Source of the DNA: Fragilaria crotonensis
Taxonomy: Eukaryota > Bacillariophyta > Fragilariophyceae > Fragilariales > Fragilariaceae
Reading direction: 5' to 3'
Assembly: GCA_022925895.1 (NCBI GenBank)
Contig: JAKSYS010000353.1
Location: 1 to 62,470, forward strand
Length of the DNA: 62,470 bases
The notes under the pieces are model-generated. The model was not told the origin of the DNA and made no database searches. It was given only the letters and a program-made list of their open reading frames with translations. The first letter of the stretch is position 1, and each line of letters opens with the position of its first letter. The translations under genes and the position numbers were made by a program. Shown here in pieces: positions 10,757-22,432 of the stretch.

Positions 10757-13700
10757 TCAGATCCGCATTCCCGACACACCTATCATGACGTTATGCCGAA
10801 TGGCGTCATCAAATGTTCTCCAGTCACAGTCGTTGACTTTGATCCACGTATCGTAAGCACACCCGTATGACTGGACATGAGGATACTGGGTCTTACACGC
10901 AACCATCCGAACGTAATACCATGGAACATCCAATATCCATTCCACACCAGTACGGAGTGTTGTGAACCCCGGTAAAAACAACTTCCAGAACTCTTCGAAG
11001 TGGTATTGCAAATGAGGACATGGAACCAAGATGTGCGATGCGCGAACCAAATGAGACGCCGTGACCTCCGATGGTTGCAGGATATCAAAGAGTGTTTCCG
11101 ATTCTCCATTCCTGCTGCAAAGGAAATATGGATAATAAATTCGAACATCGAAGCCACTCCCATCGTTGATTGGCCGATGCAGATATCGACAAGCATATCC
11201 GGGAGTTCGACGCCCACCCGTAAGGCCACGAGGGGAGGGGGCAAGAGGTTCGCGAGGGTCCAACATCGTTCGATAGCGGCCACCCGCACAAACAAAATGA
11301 AGAGCATCTCGTTTACTTCCCCGGTTGTTCACGCACAACAAATCACACACCCCACACGTCTCTTGCCCCACCAGAGGAAGCAAGTTGGGCAGCCCTTTCG
11401 TGGACTCGTGATGAACAGCTTTTTCACAGTTCCGTTCCAGTGTCAATGAACGGGCGGATATTTTGCCGATCGTCACCGCATCATCAACTTTCTTGAGATG
11501 CAACGTTGTTGTCGTGCACGTAGAGTTGACACCACCGTAATCATCTTCAGGTGCTGATGAAGATGGGGCATCACATGAAATAGCCGTGTGCATGGAAGCG
11601 GAGTTCCGACAATTGTCCCAAACAAGTAAGTCGTCAGACACCCCCCTCCCCAACAGCATCAGAAGCTGGGACTCCTTCATCAACACTGCTGTCGTCTTCA
11701 TCATCGCCCTCGTCTCCAAGACCGAGATCAGATTCAAATCCATCCATCCAATTGCATGCCAATGATGGGGAGACGCCGCAACGTCCAACAAGAACGCCAT
11801 CGACATCACCAACAACAACTTTCGATTCCTCAGTTGGCGTTTCATCAACGATACCTTCGGGTAAATCCTCAGCATCAGACCGGGGTGCAACACTCCGGTT
11901 GTGCTTCCCCACCTGCCCACGTCGCTTTTGCTCCAAAGCGATGGCCCGTTGCACACCATACCGAACGATGGCTGTCTTTGCCGCAAAAAAGTGCCATAAA
12001 CATGACAGTCCTTCTTTCTTTGCATCATAGAGGTGCAGTGCCTAATCAGCCTCCCATCCCAGCTTATAAGGACACCGTGAGTTAGCTTTATTGCCATGCC
12101 GTTGTATGTTGTACCAGCACTATTTTTTTTCCCGAAGACATTGGGAAGCACAAAGTACCAATCTGTTGTGGTACCAGGCTCATCTTCAGTCCAGATGCTG
12201 AACCCTTGCGACGCGTCGTTAACGTCATAGTGGGAGGAGTTTGCCAAATCAACACTAACATCCATTGTATGGGACACACGACAAGATGCACCATCACCCC
12301 TCATGCCACCCGAAGGTTTCAGGTCGGCATCATCTTCCATGTCCTGCATGACCCTTAGCACAGCAGGAACCGATTCCGAGGCCAGCTGGGCTGCAGCTCG
12401 AACACACGCCCCAAGAACCGGACGGTCCAAAAGAGTAGAAGATGCAACATATTGTGTTCTAGTCACAAGATCCCTTTCAATTCGAGTCCCCACCGGGTGC
12501 ATAGACCCAAGATCACCCTGGTTTGCCCTTACCCCCGAAGCACCACGACTTCGACGAACACTGGCAGCATGGTCACGAACAAGTCCAACCAGATCAAGGG
12601 CACCCCTGCCAAGTGCAGGAAGGTACCTTACATGTATCACAGAATCGCGAAATAGGGCAACCATATTGTTCCCCTGATGGTGACGAATATGAACGGAAAC
12701 ATTGACATCCACATCGCCTTCCTTTTCAGGATCAATGATCCAAACCGAATCTGGATTTATATGGTGATGGAGGTATCCCGCAACATAATGACGGCAGCCT
12801 CTTCTTGCCGATGTTGACTGTAAATACTTTTCAAGGTAGTCTCGCCGAAGCTCTTGTGTATTCCTTGTGGAATGAAAGTCCGCCCCCCAAATATAGTCCG
12901 GTGGTAAGCGGGGAGAATCCTCGTCGGCACATTGCTGTACATGATACACAGACTTGGGTGGAGATTTGTCGAAAGTGATTCCGACAGCATTACCAGTGAG
13001 ACGGTCGGGAATGACAAGTTTCGGCGAACCCCGATGGATCCTCCATCTCCAGACACAGTCGGGATCACCACCCCACAGACGTGTCACATAACCACCTTTC
13101 CCAAATCTCCTCTCCTTCTTCCCGTTCTTGACAACCCGAAGCCAGTTAATGTCAAGTGGTACATGCGTATTTGGCACGCCAACACATACCTTCCTCCTCT
13201 CCCGGTGGCAGTAAAACACACCCGCCTCCGGAAGCACAGCGACCAACGCCCTGAAACGGTGGTCGTGACAGGGCTCCTTCAGGGAAATGTCATCAATACG
13301 CATCTTGACAGGAGTATCAACCGTAGCGCGGGTGGAAGACAATGGCCTTGGAACTTTCTTGGAACGCGCCAAGACAGCATCGAGAACAATGATCTCAAGA
13401 ACGTGAGGAACAGCCACACCACACGTCTTGTCGCGATCACACTTCATGAATTGGCACTGTTCCACGGAAACATTACCAACACCAAAGGTATCCACTAGTG
13501 CTTCGTGAATACTGGAAACGAAGGTTTTGCAAACCTGTGCTCCAGGCGGGATGGCATCATGCACCCACTTTGAACCGGCTGTGGGCAATCCCTGATGATG
13601 GAGAAAGCGCTTGGTGAAAGACTCCGACAGATGACGTGGAATGCATTTCGACAACACCGCCGCAGCCTGCACTTGACTAGGGCAGAATGTCTTGCGGCGC

Positions 13701-13975
13701 GCGGGATCCGAAAAATGCAACTCATCTCCAGACGAAAGACCGCGAAAGACACGAGGATTTTTGTACCCCGCAATGATATAACGCGAAAGCTCTCCAGGAA
13801 ACGTTCGGCCCCCAACCACATGGGAAGCCACCAACACACGACGACGTACCGGCGAGGCGAGATCCTGAACATCCAAGACATCAGAGTCCGCCTTGCGTTT
13901 GCGGTTCTCACAAGGAGAGGAGCCACATTCCCGAGTATGATTGCAAGAGCGTCTCCCAAATGGTGAAGTTGACAT
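10757..13975 (-). CDS. Large ORF of unknown function, possible 2-oxoglutarate dioxygenase-like fold, homopolymer frameshifts
   Basis: The frame is open from 14071, but residues upstream of ATG 13975 come from satellite DNA, so 13975 is the better start (about 1070 aa). The N-terminus is basic and Cys-containing. In the middle, NSSHYDVNDASQGFSIW (HxD at 12224-12232), DWYFVLPNV, then ISWDGR and IRHCTSM (His near 12038) resemble the HxD...H order of Fe(II)/2-oxoglutarate oxygenases; this is an inference from motifs only. After YGTF (run of six A at 11985-11990) the protein-like frame moves to FFAAKTAIVRYG...QRAIALEQKRRGQ, an acidic stretch. It returns near a G/C run at about 11641-11656 to VSDDLLVWDNC and a Cys-rich end. 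Both shifts sit in homopolymers, so sequencing error is plausible. Probably mobile-element encoded. Confidence 0.45.
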   Translation of the reverse strand: MSTSPFGRRSCNHTRECGSSPCENRKRKADSDVLDVQDLASPVRRRVLVASHVVGGRTFPGELSRYIIAGYKNPRVFRGLSSGDELHFSDPARRKTFCPSQVQAAAVLSKCIPRHLSESFTKRFLHHQGLPTAGSKWVHDAIPPGAQVCKTFVSSIHEALVDTFGVGNVSVEQCQFMKCDRDKTCGVAVPHVLEIIVLDAVLARSKKVPRPLSSTRATVDTPVKMRIDDISLKEPCHDHRFRALVAVLPEAGVFYCHRERRKVCVGVPNTHVPLDINWLRVVKNGKKERRFGKGGYVTRLWGGDPDCVWRWRIHRGSPKLVIPDRLTGNAVGITFDKSPPKSVYHVQQCADEDSPRLPPDYIWGADFHSTRNTQELRRDYLEKYLQSTSARRGCRHYVAGYLHHHINPDSVWIIDPEKEGDVDVNVSVHIRHHQGNNMVALFRDSVIHVRYLPALGRGALDLVGLVRDHAASVRRSRGASGVRANQGDLGSMHPVGTRIERDLVTRTQYVASSTLLDRPVLGACVRAAAQLASESVPAVLRVMQDMEDDADLKPSGGMRGDGASCRVSHTMDVSVDLANSSHYDVNDASQGFSIWTEDEPGTTTDWYFVLPNVFGKKNSAGTTYNGMAIKLTHGVLISWDGRLIRHCTSMMQRKKDCHVYGTFLRQRQPSFGMVCNGPSLWSKSDVGRWGSTTGVLHPGLMLRIYPKVSLMKRQLRNRKLLLVMSMAFLLDVAASPHHWHAIGWMDLNLISVLETRAMMKTTAVLMKESQLLMLLGRGVSDDLLVWDNCRNSASMHTAISCDAPSSSAPEDDYGGVNSTCTTTTLHLKKVDDAVTIGKISARSLTLERNCEKAVHHESTKGLPNLLPLVGQETCGVCDLLCVNNRGSKRDALHFVCAGGRYRTMLDPREPLAPSPRGLTGGRRTPGYACRYLHRPINDGSGFDVRIYYPYFLCSRNGESETLFDILQPSEVTASHLVRASHILVPCPHLQYHFEEFWKLFLPGFTTLRTGVEWILDVPWYYVRMVACKTQYPHVQSYGCAYDTWIKVNDCDWRTFDDAIRHNVMIGVSGMRI

Positions 13976-13984
13976 AATTGCAAG

Positions 13985-15610
13985 AACAACAAGCACCGCG
14001 TCACTGGATGGCAACGACGATCCTCTTCGCAACGTCAGGTACCGCGGCGTCAACAAACAATCGAGCGTCACTGGATGGCAACGACGATTCGTTTCTTCGC
14101 AACGTCAAGCGATGGCGACAACAATTCTCTTCGCAACGTCAAGTTCCGCGTCACTGGATGGCAACGACGATTCTCCTCGCAACGTCAAGCGATGGCGACA
14201 ACAATTCTTCGCAACGTCAAGCACCGCGTCACTGGATGGCAACGACGATCCTTTCGCAACGTCAAGTACCGCGGCGTCAACAAACAATCGAGCGTCACTG
14301 GATGGCAACGACGATTCGTTTCTCGCAACGTCAAGCGATGGCGACGACAATTCTCTTCGCAACGTCAAGCACCGCGTCACTGGATGGCAACGACGATCCT
14401 CTTCGCAACGTCAAGTACCACGGCGTCAACAAACAATCGAGCGTCACTGGATGGCAACGACGATTCTTTTTCGCAACGTCAAAGCGATGGCGACGACAAT
14501 TCTCTTCGCAACGTCAAGCACCGCGTCACTGGATGGCAACGACGATCCTTTCGCAACGTCAAGTACCGCGGCGTCAACAAACAATCGAGCGTCACTGGAT
14601 GGCAACGACGATTTGTTTCTTCGCAACGTCAAAGCGATGGCGATGACAATTCTCTTCGCAACGTCAAGCACCGCGTCACTGGATTGCAACGACGATCCTT
14701 TCGCAACGTCAAGAACTGCGGCGTCAACAAACAATCGAGCGTCACTGGATGGCAACGACGATTTGTTTCTTCGCAACGTCAAAGCGATGGCGATGACAAT
14801 TCTCTTCGCAACGTCAAGCACCGCGTCACTGGATGGCAACGACGATCCTCTTCGCAACGTCAAGAACTGCGGCGTCAACAAACAATCGAGCGTCACTGGA
14901 TGGCAACGACGATTCGTTTCTTCGCAACGTCAAAGCGATGGCGATGACAATTCTCTTCGCAACGTCAAGCACCGCGTCACTGGATGGCAACGACGATTCT
15001 CTTCGCAACGTCAAGTACCGCGGCGTCAACAAACAATCGAGCGTCACTGGATGGCAACGACGATTCGTTTCTTCGCGACGTCAAAGCAATGGCGACGACA
15101 ATTCTCTTCGCAACGTCAAGCACCGCGTCACTGGATGGCAACGACGATTCTCTTCGCAACGTCAAGTACCGCGGCGTCAACAAACAATCGAGCGTCACTG
15201 GATGGCAACGACGATTTGTTTCTTCGCAACGTCAAAGCGATGGCGATGACAATTCTCTTCGCAACGTCAAGCACCGCGTCACTGGATTGCAACGACGATC
15301 CTCTTCGCAACGTCAAGAACTGCGGCGTCAACACACAATCGAGCGTCACTGGATGGCAACGACGATTTGTTTCTTTGCGACGTTAAGTTTCCTTTCTTTG
15401 CAGCGATGCGAACCGCGTCACTGGATGGCAGCGACGATTCACTTTGAAACCTTAAGTACAACGTCGGTAAGGGCGACGAAGATTCCTTTCGCACCGTTAA
15501 GCGGCACCGCGTCAGCGAGCGACGGGAACGACAATTCCTCTCGCAACGTTAAGCACCGTGTCACTGGATGGAAGCGACGATTTGATCTTGATTGTTACTG
15601 GATGGCAACA
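13985..15610. repeat. Satellite-like higher-order tandem repeat, about 150-bp period
   Basis: A unit built of three related sub-repeats, each ending CTTCGCAACGTCAA, recurs with starts at about 14221, 14369, 14518, 14668, 14818, 14969, 15120 and 15271 (spacing 148-151). The left edge is a partial unit and the tail from 15370 to 15610 is degenerate. Stop-poor sequence makes long ORFs appear in several frames on both strands; because the period drifts between 148 and 151, these are artefacts. The array abuts the 5' end of the 10757-13975 ORF. Confidence 0.9.
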
Positions 15611-15783
15611 AAAGATCGTATTCGTCAAACCTTGTGAACGTGTGTTAATTGCTACAAATTGCGGGAAAGAAACTAAAAAAGCAGAGCGGTGAAAAAAGTA
15701 CTAGAGGACTACGTAATGTTGCACAAACAACAAGACTGCAATGTGGGACTTCATTTTGCCGCTTAAAAACCACAAATTTGCGC

Positions 15784-15932
15784 TGTACAAGCATACATAC
15801 AAAGAAGGTATCTACATATATGCCATATATGTAGAAACTTAGTTACATAGGGAATTTGCCATGTACACGCATACATGCAAAGAAGGTATCTAGGTATATG
15901 CCATGTATGAAGAAACTTAGTTACATAGGGAA
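15784..15932. repeat. Two tandem copies of a 76-bp AT-rich repeat
   Basis: Copies at about 15784-15855 and 15861-15932 share tgcaaagaaggtatct and cttagttacatagggaa with few changes. No coding signal is seen in 15611-16229. Confidence 0.75.
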
Positions 15933-16229
15933 TAAGTTGAAACTTGGAAACCATTTGATAACTGTAGCTTACACTGGCAATACGTGCAAAACGACGTATC
16001 ATAACCGTCGTGGCACTGACATGTTTGCAGTACGTATCAACCTGTGCTAAGTATCAAAGATATGCATACTACAACTTGCTCATAATGGGAGCATATGCGC
16101 ATATGCACGCAAAATTTCGTTCGAAATACTACATACGTGACTATATATCTTTGCATTGAGAAAATGCGTTGCAAACCGGTGTAGAATTGAATTCAGGTAC
16201 TATGCCTCAAAGTACCCGGCACAGACATC

Positions 16230-16678
16230 TACATCATGCTGGTACAAACAAAATTCAAATACCATGCGAGGTACTAAACGTACTACAGTAACATAGCAAT
16301 TCGTACGTGGAGACATATGTATATGTACACCACGTAATAGAACACAAACGTAGTAAATATAGCTGTACATACAGCATGTACAGGGAGTAATAGTATGCAT
16401 ACGGTGATTTGAAATCAAATGTACGACCGGTTGTCCTCGCATTCGCCCAACGAAAACATCATGCTGGTACCTGGTACAAACAAAATTCAAATACCATGCG
16501 TGGTACTAAACGTACTACAGTAACATAGCAATGCGTACGTGGAGACATATGTATACACCATGTATACAATAGAACATAAACGTAGTAAATATAGCTGTAC
16601 ATACAGCATGTACAAGGAGTACTAGTACGGTGATTTGAAATCAAATGTACGACCGGTTGTCCTCGCATCCGCCCAACA
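16230..16678. repeat. Direct tandem duplication of about 230 bp
   Basis: 16230-16457 and 16459-16678 are near-identical, both starting acatcatgctggta and both containing gtgatttgaaatcaaatg and cggttgtcctcgca. Small indels separate them. It lies just upstream of the 16697 ORF and may hold its promoter region. It lacks LTR hallmarks. Confidence 0.8.
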
Positions 16679-16696
16679 AAAAGGAGCGCACAAAAC

Positions 16697-18421
16697 ATGA
16701 AAAGAAACACAAACTCCAACACATTGTCTGAAACATTGTACGACCAGGTAAGAGGAAACAAGCAATTAAGACGAACAGGAATGCCGCCAAAGAGGGTTTG
16801 GAATGATGAAAACATAGACCCAGAATCAGGAGGTAGGTCAAAAGATGTGCAGGGAAGGAGAGTACAGCAGAGGAGGAGTCTGCGCAACTTGAATCAAAAT
16901 TTGGAACGGCATTTGAACGCAAATGGCAACGAGAGTAGAGGAAGCTCACCATCTAAGTCTGTATTGGAGGAACTAGACACCCTTTCACAAGATAACTGCT
17001 CTAGTAGTGAGGATGACTCTCATGCAGTAGGAGAAGGTCACCATGAGCGGGATCGCCAGCAACAGGAGGGAGGACCCCATTTTTCTGGTGATGTGCAAGT
17101 CGACGGCATGCCTCCATCCAGAGACATTCCAGGTGACACTTCATATCACCTGAACAATGGGAATATGCTGCAGGGTGGAAGCAACAGTACTGCAAATATG
17201 CAAGTCGGTGGCAGGCCGCCATCTACCGGAGGCAGACCTCCATTCGGAGACAGACCCATCCAAACTGCACGTGACCAGAACAGGACACAAGCTCCACTCA
17301 ATCATTGGACAAGCACACAGTCAGACAACCATGTTCGTCAGAATGGACGATTGCCTCCATCCAGAGGAAACGACTTCAATGATGACTTGTTGGTCTCTCG
17401 ACAGCAGCAACCTCCAATGAATCAGGAAATGCACCAGAGACACCACGTGCAGAACCAGCAGGAGTCCATTTGGGAACATCACGAAGGTGTTGGACAAGAT
17501 ATCAGGTACAGGGCAGGAGATCGGACACTACTACATGAAGCCGGAAGACGAGCCATGTCCTACAGAGCCGCAAAAGCAATGCAGCAGAAACATGTTGCCG
17601 ATCGCATACAGATTGTGGTGAAAACGAAAGTCTTCCGGAAATGCAAGTTCATTACAAGCGGGAACACTTCGACAAGGTAATGCAGGTGGTTGTGGATTCG
17701 AGAAACCAGCTGATGCTTCCAAATTTGTGAGGATCTACAAAACATGTGTCGTTGGAAGCCTGAATACTAAACGTAGCACATGTGGGCAAGCTGCTACTGA
17801 AGCAGTGATGAAACTGCTGAAGATTAAAACCATGTTGATGAAGTGGAGCCACCGCCCTATTCAATGGATATCCTTTGCAAGCTACGGCAGTCACAGTCTG
17901 ATCTGGAGAGAGAGGCCTTTCTGTGGTTTGCTGGTGAATTGCTGGAATGTGTCAGTGGAAAGAGGGCATGGGGGGCGAGGACAAAGTATAAGGCAATGAT
18001 ATCAGAAGCAACATCAAACGATACCGGAGAACTGATTGTGACGGTTTCGGACGAAGCATTTGCGTTGCTTCTATATGAAAATTATATTGACAAGTGGATC
18101 AAGAGGTACCACGAGGATCGAAGGGGAGAAGAGAGGTCAAAACGGATTGCTGGGAGGTACACAAGAAGTAGCGTTGGGTACTGTGAATATGGAGGCTGGA
18201 GCGAGGACGGTGTGCTGCGATTCAATGAATTGTGCCAAATGGTGCAAGAGGACAGGGCCAGTCGAAATGCAAGGGAGGCTGAGGGTAGGCTAATGGCAAG
18301 TCTTCGGCAACAAGCAGGACAGGGAGTGGAGAGGAGCAATGAGAGGGAGGTGGATTACAGTGATTCGCAAAGGAGTTTGGACCGGAATGAACAAGTAGTC
18401 AATGCATTTATTGAGTTGTAA
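16697..18421 (+). pseudogene. Frame-broken ORF of an unknown, probably repetitive diatom family
   Basis: From ATG 16697 a 327-aa frame is Gln/Asn/Pro-rich and low-complexity up to about residue 280, then reads FRKCKFITSG. The homologous-looking continuation moves to another frame near 17660 (GFEKPADASKFVRIYKTCVV, then NTKRSTCGQAATEAVMK). It returns near 17830 to EPPPYSMDILCKLR, followed by VTVSDEAFALLLYENYIDKW, GRYTRSSVGYCEYGGWSEDG and a charged helical tail ending at 18421. Blocks of this type are, to my recollection, common in diatom proteins of unknown function. Two frame changes without splice-like spacing suggest a relic, but small introns are possible. No function is assigned. Confidence 0.5.
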
Positions 18422-18920
18422 CTAGCAACAATTGAACGCAGCGACCCAGTACTATGAAAAGCAGTATTATTATACAGGGAATGGTACTGTGACAAGATGA
18501 TACATTGTAACAAAGAATGGACATCCAAAGCATGCGTGGTGCAGTGACAAAAAGGTGATTGGTGTAGAATGAATGTTACAACGCTGTACTGGACTAAAAA
18601 AAACATTGTACAAAGACAAACAAATTACGGACAGTAAGCAGGCAATGGTACAATAAAAAAAATGTTACATGTAACATGCACGTCGGGACGATGTACTGGA
18701 CTCAAAAAATATTGGTACATGCACAAAAAAATAAACAGGAAAAACAATATGGTACATTGTAATAAGATATTTCAAAGTGTACCGGACTCAAAAAAAAACA
18801 GTCTATGTAACAAACATGTTACATGTACCACCCGCCACCTTGTGATGTAGTACATGTACTCGTAGCAAGCTCCAGGCTCCAGGCTCCAGGCTCAAGGTAC
18901 AAGGTACCAGGTACTGGTAC
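18422..18920. other. AT-rich spacer with GTAC-bearing simple repeats
   Basis: About 500 bp with no gene. It holds repeated short motifs (gtacattgtaa, ggactcaaaaaa) and the direct repeat caggctcc, and leads into the 8-bp minisatellite. Confidence 0.6.
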
Positions 18921-19016
18921 ACGGGTACACGGGTACACGGGTACACGGGTACACGGGTACACGGGTACACGGGTACACGGGTACACGGGTACACGGGTAC
19001 ATGGGTACATGGGTAC
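18921..19016. repeat. Minisatellite of 8-bp units (acgggtac)
   Basis: Ten perfect copies of acgggtac are followed by two copies of atgggtac, with no spacers. The surrounding sequence is also rich in GGTACC and GTAC. Confidence 0.95.
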
Positions 19017-19024
19017 AAGTACAA

Positions 19025-19041
19025 GTATCAGTGAAGGATTG
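19025..19041. repeat. Left 17-bp target-site duplication of the LINE-like element
   Basis: gtatcagtgaaggattg occurs here and again exactly at 22433-22449, bracketing the retroelement. Confidence 0.75.
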
Positions 19042-19089
19042 AACACCATCCTTTGCTGGTTCATCAGACCCGCAAGTTATTCCCGAGAG

Positions 19090-19150
19090 TGCCTAATGCG
19101 CTTAGAATTAATGCGCTTATAAAGCACTTGCACCAATCAAAATCGTCCAA
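19090..19150. repeat. Inverted repeat with 19630-19690
   Basis: About 61 bp match the reverse complement of 19630-19690 with roughly three mismatches, with a spacer of about 480 bp. Interpreted as the inverted 5' piece of the LINE-like element. Confidence 0.8.
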
Positions 19151-19593
19151 AACGTCATCGTTGCAATTTCGAAGTCAATAATTCTGTTACACCCCCTGCC
19201 TAAGTATGAAGGTCACTTTTAACGCTCATGACCACACGATCAAACATGTAACATGTAAGACGAAGTCCTACTCACAGTACCTGGTACTTTTTTAAATAGA
19301 TCAACCAAATTAGCAGTCTTCGCCGCACTTCGCAACACTCGGAGTACTTGTGTTTTCACCAAGAGATCGTAAAAAAAAAAGAACCAAAAGAAGATCTTCT
19401 CGCACACGATCTTCGTGCCTGCGATGTATACGCGTCATTAAATGTCACACATGCAAGACCCACTACTCCCAGCACTACGCCATCGCCAAACATTCACATT
19501 TCACATTGAAGTAGAAGTTAAGATATATAACCTCTCGACTGGTGTTGCTTGCAACCTGACTTGAACCGTTATTGATATTTTCAGAAAAGGTAG

Positions 19594-22255
19594 ATGACTC
19601 TTTCGGGGAGGGGCAACCCCACCCGAAATTTGGACGATTTTGATTGGTGCAAGTGCTTTATAAGCGCATCAATTCCAAGCGCATTAGGCATATTCGTTAT
19701 TCCCAGGATGCCTGTTGACCATTCTTCCCGCATTCTCGGCGTTTCCTTATCTCCGATTGGGAACTTCTCGGACGCGATCAACAAGTATCGGGTAAAGGCG
19801 GACGGTTTTGCCGCACGCCTGAAATCACCGAGGATCGGACACACGGAAGAAGCGGTTTTTCACAGATCAATCTACATCCCGTCGATGCGGTATGGGCTGG
19901 CTGCTATCTCCGCCTCCAGGAATACAGACAAAGGTTCTCGCATCTCTTCTCCAAAAGATGAACGTAAGTAGCACCATTCCTACATCAATACGACATGGTC
20001 CTATAGACCTTGGAGGTCTTGATCTCTACGACATGCGAACAGAAATGGGCATCGAACAACTTAAATTTCTCCGCAACGCTATCTTTTCCAACTCGTCGGC
20101 AGGTCGTTTGATACTTTTGAACCTCCAGTACCTGCAGCTGGAAGCAGGTATTGCTGAAGGACTCTTGGCGAATCCTGGTATCGAAGTGTTATACTTAACC
20201 CCATCTTGGCTCATCTCAGTTCGCGACTTCCTTGCAACACATAATATGTTAGTCACTCTGACCGATCAACCGACCATTCAGACAGCGGGCCCTACAGTCC
20301 AATTCATCATACAATCACAGCATCTGCAACGCTACAGCAAGAGCCAACAAATGGATATAAACTTGGTACGTATATATCTTCAGGTAAACACCCTGGCTGA
20401 TATGACGGATGAGCTTCAACCCAATCGCATATGCCTCGAGTATCTTGACGGGATGCGTCCGCATGGGTGGACCACCACTATGCGATGGCCAAAACAGCTG
20501 GAACCATCCAAGTCTCAGCGGCGCCTTTGGAAACGATTCATCACATCCTCTTATTTGTGATATATTCCTTACTGGAGTCAACCGCCTCTTTCGAATACAG
20601 AGTTCACTGGCTCCGCGTATAAAAGACACTACGTAGCACGCCAGACTTCGTTCACGCGACTACGACGCCATTGTTGCAGTATTTATCAACCCTTCCACGC
20701 ACTCAACGTCGCATGGTGTCTGACGTGGAACAAGTCGCTGATGATGTCCATATCTGGCGCGCCTTCCGCTCCAAGGAACGTCTTCACCTCGCATCGGATG
20801 GCGGTTTAATGGGACGATAGGGAGCATTCGGTTGGGTCTTGAGTCTTGACAACCTCCAAACGAGTTCTTTTCAAATGTGGCGGACCAGTCGACGGTCCAC
20901 ATGACACAGCCACATCTACTCGAAGCGAATTGTGTGGCATCGCTTCCGCTCTCCTTCTGATCGCTTCAGTGGCACGCAATTGGGGTTTCGTCATAAATGC
21001 TCATTTTGGATTATAACTGACAGCCGATCTGCTCTTGCAAAAATTAGACACATCTTGAAACGTCGCGGCCTCAAGAGTCGGCAACCACCTGAGTCCGACC
21101 TTCTGATGATGATTCACTCTTTGCTCCGGGAGATCCAACGTAAGGTTTCTTTCCGATGGACAAAAGGCCACCAAGACTCCATTGCCTCCTATGCGAGTCT
21201 TCCCCGCGATGCTCGGATGAATGTTGACGCCAACTTTTTAGCTACTAGATACCGTTTGCGTGGTAAACTGAAGTCCTTGAGCTATATTGATCATTATCCT
21301 GAGCAACTGATATCTATCTCCATTCAAGGCATCCGCTTGACTAGCCAGCTGGATTTGTGCATACGATACCATGTCAATGGCTATCATCTGAAACAGTACA
21401 TGCTTGAACGGAAGGGCTGGAATGAAGACATCTGGAATTCCATCGACTTGTCAACATACTACTCGTTCTTTGTCATCTTCACATCGCATTCTAAAAATGA
21501 AAATGGTTCACGATCAACTTCCCCTTGGTGTTCGGCGGCATCAACGTTCACTGAGTAAAACGGAGTCCTTGAAACATTGCCCGTGTTGCAACAATAGCAT
21601 TGAGGGGAATCCTCATCACTTCTGGAGATGTGCGGCAAACTCGTTCTCAGCAAATGGGATTGCAAACCTTCGACGGGCGTCAAGTGGGCGCCAGGAGGAC
21701 GGGCTTAACCCTTCTCGCACATTATTGGTTTCCGGAATCGAGCACTGGCGGGCGACGGGATCTTCCAAGTTTCGGGTGGATGTCAACGACTATCCTTCCC
21801 ATATGCGGGATCATGTCCAGAATATTCTGCGCGATCAAGAACTCATCGGCTGGGACAATGCAATCCACGGTTTGCTCAGTAAGTCATGGGTCGACTTAGC
21901 TTCCCTCGACTATTGTAGCTCCCATCGATCGCCGACCGATGGCGCGCGACGCATGCGGGAGTGCGCGAAAGCCTTATTTTTATTCTCTCAAGGGTTATGG
22001 AAGGCACGGAACGCGGCTCTTCATGAGTCCGAGGAAGCACATCATCGGAACATTAGGTCCGGTTTGTCTGGCACCATCACCTGGCTACATAACCAACAGG
22101 ATCAAATATGTTTTGATGATAGATACCTGGTCGACATGCCTTTAGACAAGATTCTGCAATGCTCCGCATCTACGCAGCGCCGATGGATCAAGCGCATGCA
22201 AGACTCGAAGGCTCTTCATACGCGACGGGGCGAACGACAGACTTTGATTACGTAA
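19594..22255 (+). pseudogene. Reverse transcriptase (distal part) and RNase H of the LINE-like element, frame-broken
   Basis: Frames joined end to end give SRILGVSLSPIGNFSDAINK and YIPSMRYGL (thumb-like region, 19594-19910). Then come GPIDLGGLDLYDMRTEMGIE and an alpha-helical connector to 20560. An RNase H follows, with DGG near 20800, ELCGI near 20930, ITDSRSALAKI near 21020 and KGHQDS near 21170. The C-terminal domain has CPCCNNS...HHFWRC (about 21580-21630). At least four frame changes and a stop after DGGL show that it is inactive. It lacks the reverse-transcriptase palm entirely. Confidence 0.7.
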
Positions 22256-22432
22256 TTCTTCCGGAAGACGGCCTCGTAATCACGACTCACAGTAGCGCAA
22301 TGTCCTGAGTTCCGGAGTGTCTAGGTAGCGTGTCAAAACAATTTCTCGCTGCCCTGTGGCCGCTGGAAAGGGGTACTCACCAGAGTCCGTTTGGTCTCTG
22401 GACGGCGATAACCCTATAATTAGTTTTGGTTT

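Larger units (their letters stand above)
19042..22432 (+). mobile_element. 5'-truncated LINE-like retrotransposon (reverse-transcriptase tail plus RNase H)
   Basis: The element is bounded by a 17-bp perfect target duplication, as expected for target-primed reverse transcription. It encodes the distal part of a reverse transcriptase, an RNase H domain and a Cys/His C-terminal domain, but not the palm. Its first 110 bp contain an inverted copy of an internal segment (19090-19150 against 19630-19690), which resembles 5' inversion by twin priming. The 3' end after the coding region (22256-22432) is non-coding with no clear poly-A tail. Confidence 0.75.

Noticed and set aside
10757-14071. Start of the large ORF at 14071
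   Set aside because: The first 32 codons are satellite sequence; ATG 13975 lies at the end of the repeat.
13941-15637. Long overlapping ORFs (up to 481 aa) on both strands
   Set aside because: They are produced by a stop-poor tandem repeat whose period is not constant modulo 3; none has independent coding support.
16230-16678. Pair of LTRs
   Set aside because: The two copies are adjacent with nothing between them and lack TG...CA ends; a simple tandem duplication fits.
18921-19016. CRISPR-like array
   Set aside because: Units are 8 bp and contiguous without spacers, and the genome is eukaryotic.
18803-19122. Tyr/Pro/Val-rich ORFs over the acgggtac repeats
   Set aside because: Pure minisatellite translation in all frames.
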